Shown here: in pieces, positions 17,341 to 26,516 of the stretch | Position numbering within the stretch: position 1 is the first letter of the stretch | Layout of the letters: each line of letters opens with the position of its first letter | Assembly: GCF_029258205.1 (NCBI RefSeq) | Contig: NZ_JARHZJ010000041.1 | Coordinates: 1-64,000, forward strand | Reading direction: 5' to 3' | Origin: Clostridium sp. | GTDB taxonomy: Bacteria > Bacillota > Clostridia > Clostridiales > Clostridiaceae | DNA length: 64,000 bases | Position numbers and translations under genes: made by a program | The notes under the pieces: generated by a model | The model's database searches: none | The model's input: the letters and a program-made list of their open reading frames with translations, nothing else | What the model was told of the DNA's origin: nothing

Positions 17341-18669
17341 TTATATATTTTTTCTTTTATTTCTTATTTCAAATATTAAAAACAATAAAAGCGTACTCAA
17401 CTCAGTCATTGGAATTGTTAACCATACTCCATAAACACCTATAATTCTTGGTAATACTATTATAAACATAATAACAAATACGAGTCCTCTAAGTGTTGAT
17501 AAAAGAGAGGATTCCTTTGATTTTTCAACTGCTTGTAAATAGGCTATATTAAGTATGTTACTTCCATTAAATAAGAATGCTATAAAGTATAAATATATTC
17601 CTTGTCTAGTTATACTCAATAATCTTCCTGTATTACTTGTAAATAACCCTATCATTTGATTTGGTAATAATATCCCCATACCAAAGAATCCTGCACCTAA
17701 AATCAATACTATTATTCTTGTTAATCTTAAAAATTCTTTAACACGCTCTTCCTTTTTAGCTCCAAAATTTACACTTATTAAAGGTTGAACCCCTTGAGAT
17801 ACTCCATTAAAGACTGCCATGAATATTAAAACTATGTTTGTAATTATTCCATAAGCTGAAACTCCTAAATCCCCTTCAAATTTATATATTACAATATTAA
17901 AAATAAATATAACAAAGCCTGCTGATATTTCATTTAAGAAACTAGGCACTCCATTTTTAAGAACCTTTCCTATATTATCTAAATTTATTCCTCCAACCTC
18001 TATATGCATACTATTCTTTTTCTTTATAAAATGTATTGATAAAACTCCTAAAGCTACCAATTGTCCTATAGATGTTGCTAAAGCTGCTCCAAACATTCCT
18101 AGGTTAAAAACATATATAAATACATAGTCTAATACTATATTAGCTGTATTTGATCCTATTACTGCATACATAGCCAATTTAGGTTCTCTATCATTTCTAA
18201 CAAAAACAATAAATGCAGATGCAAAAATAAAAGCAGGATTAAAGGCTAAAATAATCTTTAAATATTCCTTAGCTAAGGAAAAGGTCGCTTCTGAAGCTCC
18301 AAGCATATAAACTATTTTATCTAAAAAGAAAACTTCTAATAAACTTATTATTATACAAAATATGATAGTTACAAATACTGCTGAAGTAAATATTCTATTT
18401 ACTCTATGAAATTTTTTTTGACCCATAGCTACTGATAAGGATGTTGCCCCTCCAACGCCAATAGTAAGCCCTATGGCACTATATAAATTATATATTGGCA
18501 AAGCTATATTTAGTGATGCTAATCCTAATTCTCCGATTTTATGTCCTATAAACATAGTATCAAATAATATACATACTGATAGTCCTAACATTCCTGCAAC
18601 TGAAGGTATCATATATTTTCTTAATAATATATTTTCTTTATCCTGTAGTAAATCTAATTTTTCACTCAT
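17341..18669 (-). CDS. MATE family efflux transporter
   Basis: This 442-residue protein has 12 hydrophobic segments in two halves, the MATE layout. PSVAGMLGLSVCILFDTMFIGHKIGELGLASLNIALPI at the N-terminus and GVSQGVQPLISVNFGAKK in the second half are family features. It exports cationic compounds or drugs in exchange for sodium or protons, but the substrate is unknown. GGTGG lies before the ATG. Confidence 0.88.
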   Translation of the reverse strand: MSEKLDLLQDKENILLRKYMIPSVAGMLGLSVCILFDTMFIGHKIGELGLASLNIALPIYNLYSAIGLTIGVGGATSLSVAMGQKKFHRVNRIFTSAVFVTIIFCIIISLLEVFFLDKIVYMLGASEATFSLAKEYLKIILAFNPAFIFASAFIVFVRNDREPKLAMYAVIGSNTANIVLDYVFIYVFNLGMFGAALATSIGQLVALGVLSIHFIKKKNSMHIEVGGINLDNIGKVLKNGVPSFLNEISAGFVIFIFNIVIYKFEGDLGVSAYGIITNIVLIFMAVFNGVSQGVQPLISVNFGAKKEERVKEFLRLTRIIVLILGAGFFGMGILLPNQMIGLFTSNTGRLLSITRQGIYLYFIAFLFNGSNILNIAYLQAVEKSKESSLLSTLRGLVFVIMFIIVLPRIIGVYGVWLTIPMTELSTLLLFLIFEIRNKRKNI

Positions 18670-18829
18670 TGTACACCACCTTTATAACCTTATTCTTTTA
18701 AAATAAGTAAAATTTTTTCTTCTATATTATTTTTTCAAAATGATTTCTCTTAAATATATCAACATATTTTTAATTTTTTCTTTCCTTTCATCATTTTTCA
18801 AATTTTTAACAATGGTAATTCAATATTAG

Positions 18830-19072
18830 TATATATACTATTCCATTCAATAAGCCTATCCTCTTGAAATATATAAGCTATTTTTATAAATCCCTATAAT
18901 TTCACCTGATTTAAACTCTTCAAGTTTAGCTATTATATTTAATAAAGTGCTATTTCAACATCCAGCTCTTCCTAAAATACAGTTTATTTTTCCTTCTTGA
19001 AAGGTCAAAGAAAATCTATCATATATTTTTTATTCCAAAATCCTTTTCTATATCTATTAATTTAATGCTCAT
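18830..19072 (-). pseudogene. Decayed ABC importer ATPase (SsuB/TauB-like)
   Basis: Starting at the ATG at 19072, the frame reads a typical ABC start (MSIKLIDIEKDFG) but meets a stop within 18 codons. A later frame shows a degraded Walker A (LGRAGC-stop-NSTLLNIIAKLE) and then loses similarity. At least two stops and a 3' deletion are visible. It is the third gene of a dead SBP-permease-ATPase operon. Confidence 0.65.
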
Positions 19073-19073
19073 T

Positions 19074-19810
19074 TTATTTAATCCACCTAAAAACTATACC
19101 ATCAATAATTTTTTGTATTAAAGAAAAAATTATTCCTACAATAATCACTAGTATTATCCATGCAAATACCATATTAGTATTTAAATAATTCTTTTCCACA
19201 AAATAGCTGTTCCTATATCATGTTTAGGTTGTCCAATAACTTCTCCTCCAACCACCAATTTTATAGTTAAAGAAAATGTTGAAACCATTATTCTACATAT
19301 TACAAAACTTATGCTTGGCAAATATATATTCTTTATTAAGTTAACTATACTAAAATCATAAATCTTCGTCATCTCTAATATGTTTTTGTCTATATTTAAT
19401 ATAGATCCTATTATAGCATCATAAAATATAGGAAAACTGGTTATAAATCCAACTAATATAGGAGCACTACTTTGACTTAACCAAATTAAAGCCAGTATTA
19501 TAAATCCTATTGTTGTCAAAGATTTCATTACATTTAATATAGGTATCATAAAGTTATAAACATATTTATTAAAAGCACTAAATACGCCTAAAAATAAACC
19601 AATAACTAAGGCTAAGATAAAACTTATGAAAGTTCTTCCTAAAGTACTTATTATTATTTTGAAAAAATCATTTGATTTTATTACTTCAATTAACCCCTTA
19701 AACGTTAAATAGGGAGAAGGTAGTACTACCTCACTCCCTATAATCATACTAGCTAATTTCCATAAAATAAAAAGTATAACTGAAGATAAAAATATTAATT
19801 TCTTATTTTT
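19074..19810 (-). pseudogene. Decayed ABC importer permease (SsuC/TauC-like)
   Basis: An open stretch of about 188 residues (19181-19747) with five hydrophobic segments resembles SsuC/ThiX-type permeases. The N-terminal part continues upstream in frame without a usable start: the position 5-8 bp after GGAGG carries ATA/ATT rather than ATG. A frameshift near 19195 breaks the C-terminus, which continues in another frame as NYLNTNMVFAWIILVIIVG to a stop at 19074. The gene is inactive unless these are sequencing errors. Confidence 0.7.
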
Positions 19811-19823
19811 GTAAGAAAATTTC

Positions 19824-20500
19824 TTAATTTATCTTTTTACCTCCTATAGCTTTAGGCTCTAAGCTGTAAATCTTGTCATAAAAATTAATATATTCACTTT
19901 CACTATCCATAGCACTTACATAGTTTAAGTTTGCTCTTTTTAGAGATTTATCTATTATTTCTTTTTGGCCTGTTATGCATACCTCTTCTGCAAAGCCACC
20001 TGCTTCTTCTTTATTTTCATTTGCCACTTAGTACTATCATCTATTTCCTTTAAGATTTTTTAATAATATCTGAATTGTTTTTCAATAAATCCTCTTTAAC
20101 TATAACACTAGACTGAAGATATCATATTTTTGAATCACTCATTTTCTTCCACTGTTCATTTAATGATTATACTATTTTTGTTTCTGGTTTTTTTATCATT
20201 ATTTGAATTAACATAGGTTCTGGAACAACTGCATATTTAGCTTTTCCTTCTATAAATAGAGGAATATATCCCCTTCTCCTCTTAACACCTTAAAAACTAA
20301 CGCATCTGATCCTTTTACTATCTGATAATTTATATCTAAGCCTTGCTTATTTCTGGTCTTTCTTTTATCATTTTAACTATACTAATAGCTGGAAGTCCAT
20401 CTGGTACTACTATTTCTATGTGTACTTTTTCTTCAAGTAACTTAGCTTCTTATTTCTTAAAAGTATTTCATCCTATTAATATATAGTTAATGAGAGTAAT
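19824..20500 (-). pseudogene. Decayed ABC importer substrate-binding protein
   Basis: Only the last 67 codons (to 20027) are open. Upstream, fragments in several frames read VPDGLPAISIVKMIKERPEI, INYQIVKGSD and KYAVVPEPM, typical of SsuA/ThiY-like binding proteins, separated by stops and frameshifts. The ligand cannot be named. Together with the two downstream pseudogenes it forms a relic import operon. Confidence 0.65.
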
Positions 20501-20518
20501 ACCATGAGATCTAATTAT

Positions 20519-20541
20519 AAAAAACTTATTTAAGTTTTTTT
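20519..20541 (-). terminator. Short terminator hairpin
   Basis: AAAAACTTA pairs with TAAGTTTTT, giving a minus-strand T run. It lies downstream of the 33-residue gene at 20615. Confidence 0.5.
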
Positions 20542-20614
20542 ACCCATGAACCTAAATATAATAAATTTTCTATATTTTATTTTGCCAATTATTAATTATT
20601 TTTTCAATGTATAT

Positions 20615-20716
20615 CTATTTTTCCCCTTGAATTTCTGGCACTGGTTCTTCATTATTCTTTTTAGGTGCTTTAAATCTTTTTGAATTCCAAGAAGATTGTT
20701 GATCTTTCTTTGCCAT
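20615..20716 (-). CDS. Small basic 33-residue protein
   Basis: MAKKDQQSSWNSKRFKAPKK followed by an acidic tail is encoded behind a perfect ribosome site (AGGAGGTG, 5 bp before the ATG) and is followed by a hairpin about 75 bp downstream. The protein is hydrophilic with no cysteine or membrane segment. No family was recognised. The ribosome site makes it a likely real gene. Confidence 0.6.
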   Translation of the reverse strand: MAKKDQQSSWNSKRFKAPKKNNEEPVPEIQGEK

Positions 20717-20789
20717 AAATTTCACCTCCTAATCTTAAATCAGTTTTATTTTATGATTAAAGGATTATTTTATTCATGGCAAAATTAAT

Positions 20790-20975
20790 TTACTTATTTT
20801 CTCTAATTCTAGTTATTAATTCACTTTCTATAAGTTCTGATTTTGAAAAACCTTTTCTAAAATATCTTATTTGTTTGTACTTTATCCCATTCATTTCAAA
20901 ATCTAAAACATCTATTCTATCACCACTATAAGTAAAAGGATCTCTTCTTCCTTTAACATAAACTAAAAGTTCCAT
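20790..20975 (-). CDS. Hypothetical 61-residue protein
   Basis: A short soluble protein (MELLVYVKGRRDPFTYSGD...) with predicted beta strands then a helix is preceded by AAAGGAGAG. It has no neighbours in an obvious operon and the family was not recognised. Confidence 0.6.
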   Translation of the reverse strand: MELLVYVKGRRDPFTYSGDRIDVLDFEMNGIKYKQIRYFRKGFSKSELIESELITRIRENK

Positions 20976-21101
20976 CTTATTACTACTCTCCTTTAAAAAA
21001 TCTATAATGATTTTAATTATAGCATATTTTTCATTTTTATGAATATCCTCTTTATGCTCTTCATATTTTCAATATATTATTTAAAGCCATAAAAAGAAAT
21101 A

Positions 21102-21160
21102 GACTTTGGAGAAAAATAATTTTAATTATTAAAAACTCTTTTCATCCAAAGCCTTTTTTA
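21102..21160 (-). terminator. Terminator of Rpn-like gene
   Basis: GACTTTGGA (21102-21110) and TCCAAAGCC (21145-21153) pair, with an inner AATAATT/AATTATT stem. The hairpin lies past the stop at 21186. Confidence 0.6.
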
Positions 21161-21185
21161 TTTAAAGCAAATCTTACTATACTTT

Positions 21186-22043
21186 CTAGCCCTCTGCATT
21201 TTGAAGCTCATAAATTTCTTCTATTGTTATACCTAGCTTTTCTGATATTAACTCAGGTGATAATATCCCCGCAAGGCTTTTTGCTATTCTTAATTGCTCT
21301 TCTTTTCTTGCGTTTTTAACAGCTAAATCTCTTTCTTCATTGTATAATCTCTCAATCTTAGTCATTTCTAACAACTCCTTAAGTTCTCTTGCTTGCTCTT
21401 CACTAATAAACTTATCTGTAGATTCAATTATTCCATTTAATATAATTGCCTCATCTCTTTCAGACTTTATTGATTTTGCTAATTGAACACAATCTCTTAA
21501 AATATTGCTGTCATCATGTTCACTCTTCATAAGTGGTAACATAATGAATTTTATCTTATCCGCTTGAGTTAAATTACCTTCTAAAATTTTCTCCCTTAAC
21601 TCCTTTAAAACTTTCTCAGCAGTTATCTTATTCATAAATATACTTTCTGAACAAATAAGTATATCTCCAAAACTTAATGTATTTCTTGCTTCCTTGACAC
21701 TTGAGTCATAAATTATAGCCATCCTAACCTTTGGAAAGGCTCCTCTATGCTTATAATATCTCTTTACAACTTTAACAGCCACTTCTAAATATATAAACAT
21801 ATTTTCATCTATATTTTTTTCATCCTCATAGCCAAAAAGTAAAATAGAACCATCTTCTAAAATAAATATTTCGTTAGGCCCTCCCTCAGAAACTTCATTT
21901 TCAAAAAAGTTTCTAGGTAGCCTGTCCATTATTTTAGGAATATCGTTAACCCCTAAAGTTTCTAATGGCTTTCCTTTATAAAGTTGTCCCATAAGCTTAT
22001 ATAAAATATCCTTAGCTCCGTAGCTTATATTAGTTCTTCCCAT
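21186..22043 (-). CDS. Rpn-family / PD-(D/E)XK nuclease-like protein
   Basis: This 285-residue protein resembles the Rpn recombination-promoting nuclease / transposase-like family. The N-terminal half has the expected start (GAKDILYKLMGQLY), strands EIFILEDGSILLFGYED and YLEVAVKV. A charged helical linker follows. The C-terminal tail (RIAKSLAGILSPELISEKLGITIEEIYELQ) is the helix pair typical of this family. The catalytic signature is not clean. The start at 22043 (MGRTN) is supported by GAGGGTG, whereas the longer TTG start has no ribosome site. Its tail recurs in the TtcA-like protein at 24603. Confidence 0.6.
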   Translation of the reverse strand: MGRTNISYGAKDILYKLMGQLYKGKPLETLGVNDIPKIMDRLPRNFFENEVSEGGPNEIFILEDGSILLFGYEDEKNIDENMFIYLEVAVKVVKRYYKHRGAFPKVRMAIIYDSSVKEARNTLSFGDILICSESIFMNKITAEKVLKELREKILEGNLTQADKIKFIMLPLMKSEHDDSNILRDCVQLAKSIKSERDEAIILNGIIESTDKFISEEQARELKELLEMTKIERLYNEERDLAVKNARKEEQLRIAKSLAGILSPELISEKLGITIEEIYELQNAEG

Positions 22044-22146
22044 GTTTTTATCACCCTCACTTTGTTGAGAATATATTCTTTTCAATTATTATATCACATT
22101 TTATTTGCATATATATTTCATATAGGTGTAAATTAAAAAGTTTTTA

Positions 22147-22923
22147 TTAAATAGCAGTTATGAAATTATATATATTTAGTCCTATAATTAAAATCACTAC
22201 AGTATTAAAAACTCTTAATATTATTTTATTACTAAACATTCTATTAAATTTAGCACCTATAAACCCACCTAAAACACCTCCAAATATCATATATGGAAGC
22301 ATAGATAGATCATATCCAGAAAATCCAGTTCCAATAGTAATAGTTAAAAGTTTAGAAGCTTGTGAAAATAATATTATCATAACAGAATCTCTAGCAGCAT
22401 TCTTAGCATCCATAGAAAAAAATATTGTTAAAAAGGCCACATTGATTGGTCCTCCTCCAATACCTAAAAAGGCTGCTATTAATCCTAAAAACACTCCAAT
22501 TATAATGCTTAAAATAAAATTATTAATTTTGTAACTCTTAAACTTATCTTTATTATTCATGTATATATAAACAAATAGTAATAGAAATGTTAAAATTCCA
22601 CTTTGTACTAAAAGTACAATTCTTCCTTCAATAATTTTTAATGTTAAAGTTAATAACTTTTGTCCTATTAACCCTCCAAGTACTGAACCAATACCTAATA
22701 ATCCAGTATTTTTTATATCAATCTTACTTTTATAAGATAATTGCTTTATTATTGAAACTAATGCCATAGAAAAAATAGTAAAAGATGATAAAACTCCAAT
22801 AGTTGCTATGCTATAATCTCCCAAGAAATCTAAAACTGGCTTTATTATCACTCCACCACCTAGTCCAGCCATTGAACCAGCAATTGTTGATAATAAAGCT
22901 ACTAAAAAATATATTAAAAACAT
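22147..22923 (-). CDS. TauE/SafE family membrane permease
   Basis: This 258-residue protein has about eight hydrophobic segments. The paired glycine-rich motifs GSMAGLGGGVIIKPVLDFLG (N-terminal) and GLIAAFLGIGGGPINVAFL (second half) define TauE/SafE. The family exports or imports organosulfur compounds, sulfite or similar anions, and the substrate is unknown. AAAGGGAGT precedes the ATG. It is monocistronic. Confidence 0.87.
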   Translation of the reverse strand: MFLIYFLVALLSTIAGSMAGLGGGVIIKPVLDFLGDYSIATIGVLSSFTIFSMALVSIIKQLSYKSKIDIKNTGLLGIGSVLGGLIGQKLLTLTLKIIEGRIVLLVQSGILTFLLLFVYIYMNNKDKFKSYKINNFILSIIIGVFLGLIAAFLGIGGGPINVAFLTIFFSMDAKNAARDSVMIILFSQASKLLTITIGTGFSGYDLSMLPYMIFGGVLGGFIGAKFNRMFSNKIILRVFNTVVILIIGLNIYNFITAI

Positions 22924-23067
22924 ATTATTACTCCCTTTAATTAAAGATTTGTATTATTTCAAAATTCTTACTTATATAAATCTAAAAGATTCACTTAAAT
23001 TCATCTTAAAAAATCTATATTTGTATATTACAATAAATGATTTTCAATATTAAATCATATATTGTTT

Positions 23068-23098
23068 ACATAAGAAATCTTATGTAGTATGTTATAAT
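23068..23098 (+). promoter_or_regulatory. Perfect 18-bp palindrome upstream of a -10 box
   Basis: ACATAAGA-AA-TCTTATGT (23068-23085) lies 7 bp upstream of TATAAT (23093-23098), in the promoter of the gene at 23127. The perfect symmetry and its placement over the -35 position suggest a dimeric regulator site. Confidence 0.55.
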
Positions 23099-23126
23099 TA
23101 TATATTACACTATAAGGAGATATATT

Positions 23127-23549
23127 ATGGAAACATTAAATGACTTATTTAATTTAGATTTAAATAAATCTAATATTTTTGATATAACCGAAGAACACTT
23201 AATCTTACTTAAAACAAAGGATTTTCATACTCAAAATAATTTTTATTTTTATCTTTATAACAAACTTACTTCTATAGAAAAAACGAAAAAAAAGGAACTT
23301 GCTTATTGCAATTATCTTATATCATACTATTTATTTATAGTAATGACACCCTTATATTATGAAGAATTAGCATTTTATCATGGGAAAAAGGCATTTGAAT
23401 TAGAAAATTCCACAAAATATATGGAATGGCTTTTATTATTTGGAACATTAGAAAAGCCTCTATTAACTTATGAAATTTGTTCTAACCTTGCAAAACAAAT
23501 TTTAAAAGAAAATCCTAATTCAACATTAGCTAATTTCTTTCTTATGTAA
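23127..23549 (+). CDS. Hypothetical 140-residue helical protein
   Basis: The protein is predicted to be mostly helical and resembles a short TPR-like solenoid (ELAYCNYLISYYLFIVMTP, YYEELAFYHGKKAFELE, ICSNLAKQILKENPNS). No signal peptide is present. AAGGAGATATATT lies before the ATG. No family was recognised. It is preceded by a palindromic operator-like site. Confidence 0.6.
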   Translation: METLNDLFNLDLNKSNIFDITEEHLILLKTKDFHTQNNFYFYLYNKLTSIEKTKKKELAYCNYLISYYLFIVMTPLYYEELAFYHGKKAFELENSTKYMEWLLLFGTLEKPLLTYEICSNLAKQILKENPNSTLANFFLM

Positions 23550-23608
23550 AATATAATAAAACAGCTTCTACTTTTATCTTTAGCTAAAAATTACTTTTCT
23601 TTTAAATT

Positions 23609-23718
23609 GGCTGTATTAAGATAATTAAAAATTAAACTTAAGTATATTATTAAATTCTCTAAGATTACTTAATAAATTTCAGTTTCAACTTACACTTTTC
23701 ATACAGCCTTTTTTATTT
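23609..23718 (+). terminator. Long-range terminator hairpin
   Basis: GGCTGTAT (23609-23616) pairs with ATACAGCC (23701-23708), immediately followed by TTTTTTATTT. It is the likely terminator of the gene ending at 23549. Confidence 0.55.
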
Positions 23719-23730
23719 ATATAATAATTT

Positions 23731-24231
23731 TTATTTTAAAAACAAATCTCCAAAGAAATATCCTATAAATATAAATCCTAAATTCCACAAGAATATTCCT
23801 GGAGTAGAATATATTAAAAACTTCAAAAAATTCATTCTTACAGAACCTGCTATAATAGAAACTATAGTTCTTAAGACAGGTAATAGTCTACAAAGAAAAA
23901 CTCCAAATAATCCTCTTTCTTTTAAAATAGTACTACTTTTTCTTATGGTTGGTTCAATTTTAGGAAACTTCAATCCTAATTTATCTAAAATCATAGCTCC
24001 TCCATAATATCCTATTAAATATAATACTATACTTCCTAAAACTCCAGCCACAACTGATACCAAAACTACAAGAATTAGACTTTGATTATTTCTAGAAGCT
24101 AATATTCCAGCAGCAGGCATTATTATTCCAGCTGGTAGTCCTGGTAAATTTAAATATTCTAAAAATACTATTACAAATAACAAGGTTAAACCATAGGTTG
24201 CAAAATAATTTAGCATAGCATCTATGTCCAT
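23731..24231 (-). CDS. DedA family membrane protein
   Basis: This 166-residue protein has about four to five hydrophobic segments. LPAGIIMPAAGILASRNN, LGSIVLYLIGYYGG and the GLFGVFLCRLLPVLRTIVSIIAGSVRM stretch match the DedA (SNARE-associated) signature, including the F-x-RxxPxxR motif. Bacterial DedA proteins act in lipid carrier (undecaprenyl phosphate) or phospholipid flipping and in envelope homeostasis. The start at 24231 is chosen because AAAGGAGAAGG lies before it. Confidence 0.85.
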   Translation of the reverse strand: MDIDAMLNYFATYGLTLLFVIVFLEYLNLPGLPAGIIMPAAGILASRNNQSLILVVLVSVVAGVLGSIVLYLIGYYGGAMILDKLGLKFPKIEPTIRKSSTILKERGLFGVFLCRLLPVLRTIVSIIAGSVRMNFLKFLIYSTPGIFLWNLGFIFIGYFFGDLFLK

Positions 24232-24554
24232 AAAACTTTTCCTTCTCCTTTCAAATAATCCCTTTAACTTAATATTTTCTCCTAAAATCTTAATAAAATT
24301 CAATACACAAAATTAAAATTACAAACTAAAACTTTATATTTCCTCCAAATAAATGGCATATTACAAATCCTATAAAGCTCTAGCCAAATACATAGTATAA
24401 AAAAATAATAAACTAAAAAATAATATTATACTCTCTACTCCACTTATGATTAATTATATAAACATTACATCAATAAACTAATATATAAAACCATTATAAC
24501 ATATAGTCATTTTTGAACCTTATTATTCCTATTAAGTAAGTAGAAAATAAAAAA

Positions 24555-24595
24555 AGATATATAAAGACCAACTTATATTTTGCCTTTATATATCT
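24555..24595 (-). terminator. Terminator of TtcA-like gene
   Basis: AGATATATAAAG (24555-24566) pairs with CTTTATATATCT (24584-24595). The minus strand then has a T-rich run. It follows the stop at 24603. Confidence 0.75.
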
Positions 24596-24602
24596 CACTT
24601 TT

Positions 24603-25640
24603 TTAATTATCTATTTGCATACTTTTTATTTCTTTTAAAGATAAGCCTGTTTTTTCAGCTATTACTTCATCATCTAATAATCCTATAAGATTTCTAGCTA
24701 TATTTTGTCTTTCATAGGCAACAGCTTCATTTACTAATCCTTTTTGCTTTAGCTCTGCCGTTGAATTTAATAATGACTCTTCATTATAAAAATCTAAGTA
24801 AGAATAATGTTCTCCATCAATATCCCATCCCAAAATAGAATCTACACTTACATTTTGTGCCGCTCTGAATATTGATTTATCTACTCCATCAAACTTTTCT
24901 TTGAACTCTTCAATCATATCTTTAATTTCAAAACGCTTATTACCTATTTTTTTTGCTGCTACCATACATGCACAGTTTAATGGCCATATTCCAGCTCTTT
25001 GAATCCATCTTTTTATATATTTTTCTTCTATATAATATAGAGGTCTTATAAGCTCTATTCCATCAAAGTTAGCAGCTTTTAATTTTGGTAACATGGTTTT
25101 AAAGTTACCTGCATATAAAACATTAAGCATTGTTGTTTCTATAACGTCATTAAAATGATGTCCTAAAGCTAACTTATTACATCCAAGCTCCTTTGCTTTA
25201 CCATACAATGATCCTCTTCTCATTCTTGCACACATATAACATGGATAATCCTTAGCTATTTTGTCTACAACTTGGAATATTCCAGAATCATAAATATATA
25301 CTGGTATATCTAAGTATTTACAATTATCCTCAAGTAACTCTCTAATTTGAGGATGATATCCTGGATCCATAGCTAAAAATACAAGTTCAAAATTTATTTG
25401 ACCATGCTTTTTTAACTCTTGAAAAAGTTTTGCCATTATTAAAGAATCTTTTCCTCCAGAAATAGCAATAGCTATTTTATCTCCTTCTTCTACTAATTTA
25501 TAATCCTTTATAGCTTTTATAAATTTTGACCAAACTTGTTTTCTATATGTTTTAACTAAACTTCTCTCTATCTCAGCTAAAGGTCTTCTCTCATTAAATG
25601 GCACTAAAATCTCGCATCCTTCTCCTGCTACACCACTCAT
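24603..25640 (-). CDS. TtcA-like PP-loop tRNA thiolation enzyme with Rpn-type tail
   Basis: This 345-residue protein has the PP-loop SGGKDS (about residue 61) of ATP pyrophosphatases, then PCYMCARMRRG (CxxC) and LNCACM, positioned like the [4Fe-4S]-binding cysteines of TtcA, which makes 2-thiocytidine in tRNA. LGHHFNDVIETT is a conserved TtcA-family segment. From about residue 300 it carries YERQNIARNLIGLLDDEVIAEKTGLSLKEI in total, which is not part of TtcA but resembles the C-terminal tail of Rpn-family proteins such as 21186. The start at 25640 is supported by GAGGTG. Confidence 0.8.
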   Translation of the reverse strand: MSGVAGEGCEILVPFNERRPLAEIERSLVKTYRKQVWSKFIKAIKDYKLVEEGDKIAIAISGGKDSLIMAKLFQELKKHGQINFELVFLAMDPGYHPQIRELLEDNCKYLDIPVYIYDSGIFQVVDKIAKDYPCYMCARMRRGSLYGKAKELGCNKLALGHHFNDVIETTMLNVLYAGNFKTMLPKLKAANFDGIELIRPLYYIEEKYIKRWIQRAGIWPLNCACMVAAKKIGNKRFEIKDMIEEFKEKFDGVDKSIFRAAQNVSVDSILGWDIDGEHYSYLDFYNEESLLNSTAELKQKGLVNEAVAYERQNIARNLIGLLDDEVIAEKTGLSLKEIKSMQIDN

Positions 25641-25752
25641 TTTAATCACCTCACAATATAAAACTCTTTTGTTATTATAACAATTTTATCTCTTTTTGTC
25701 TTTATAAAATAGCACTTAATTAAATCACTCTACTATTTAACTAAATTTAAAT

Positions 25753-25847
25753 AAACCTTACAAACTTATTCGAATATTACTAGATTTACTAAGAATTTAA
25801 ATTCTCAAACTTATCTAGTTATTCTTTAAATAGAATTTGTAAGGTTT
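25753..25847 (-). terminator. Long hairpin downstream of queT
   Basis: AAACCTTACAAA (25753-25764) and TTTGTAAGGTTT (25836-25847) are perfectly complementary 12-mers bounding a 71-nt AT-rich loop. The hairpin lies about 45 bp past the queT stop. Confidence 0.55.
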
Positions 25848-25890
25848 TTTATTAGTTTTTGTAAAACAAATTATTTATATATAAATAAAA

Positions 25891-26394
25891 TTATTTTGTT
25901 AATATATTTAATTTGCTAAAATATTTTTTATTTATAAAATTAAATACAGGTACTCCTATTATTGTTATTACAACAAATTCACCTAATGCAACCTGTCCCA
26001 TTGATAAAACTAAAGGAAATCCATAAACATAATTAAGCATCCAACCTATTATAATGCCGTTAAATATTGTTGGCCAAATTGAAGCAATCCATATAGATTT
26101 CTTTCCTTTTATATATTTACCAGTTAAATATATTCCCCAAACACTTAGAAAAGTTGCAAAAGTTCCTAAAACAACATCAACGGTACCGTTTGGCCCTAAT
26201 ATATTTGCTATGAAACATCCTAAGGTTAATCCTACTATATAATCTTTTTTATAAAAGGCTAAAAGGACCATAATTTCTGATATTCTAAATTGTACCCCTA
26301 AATAACTTATAGGAGCTAAAGCTATTGTTAAAGTTGCGTATAAAGCCGCAATAAATGCTGATATAACTATTCTTTTTACATTTTTATCTGTCAT
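25891..26394 (-). CDS. queT: QueT-family queuosine precursor transporter
   Basis: This 167-residue protein has five to six hydrophobic segments. VQFRISEIMVLLAFYKKDYIVGLTLGCFIAN and LGPNGTVDVVLGTFATFLS are hallmarks of the QueT (COG4708) ECF substrate-binding subunit, which imports preQ0 or preQ1. It would work with a housekeeping ECF module encoded elsewhere. Control by the preQ1-type riboswitch upstream supports the substrate. AGGAGGAAGT precedes the ATG. Confidence 0.87.
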   Translation of the reverse strand: MTDKNVKRIVISAFIAALYATLTIALAPISYLGVQFRISEIMVLLAFYKKDYIVGLTLGCFIANILGPNGTVDVVLGTFATFLSVWGIYLTGKYIKGKKSIWIASIWPTIFNGIIIGWMLNYVYGFPLVLSMGQVALGEFVVITIIGVPVFNFINKKYFSKLNILTK

Positions 26395-26516
26395 ACTTCC
26401 TCCTTAAAACATATATTCTGAAAAACTCCTAACTAAGATGTTTTAAGAAAGATAAATAACACCTTAAATATATTAAATTTAAAAACAATATATTTAAAGC
26501 TAAAAATAGTTGCAAA

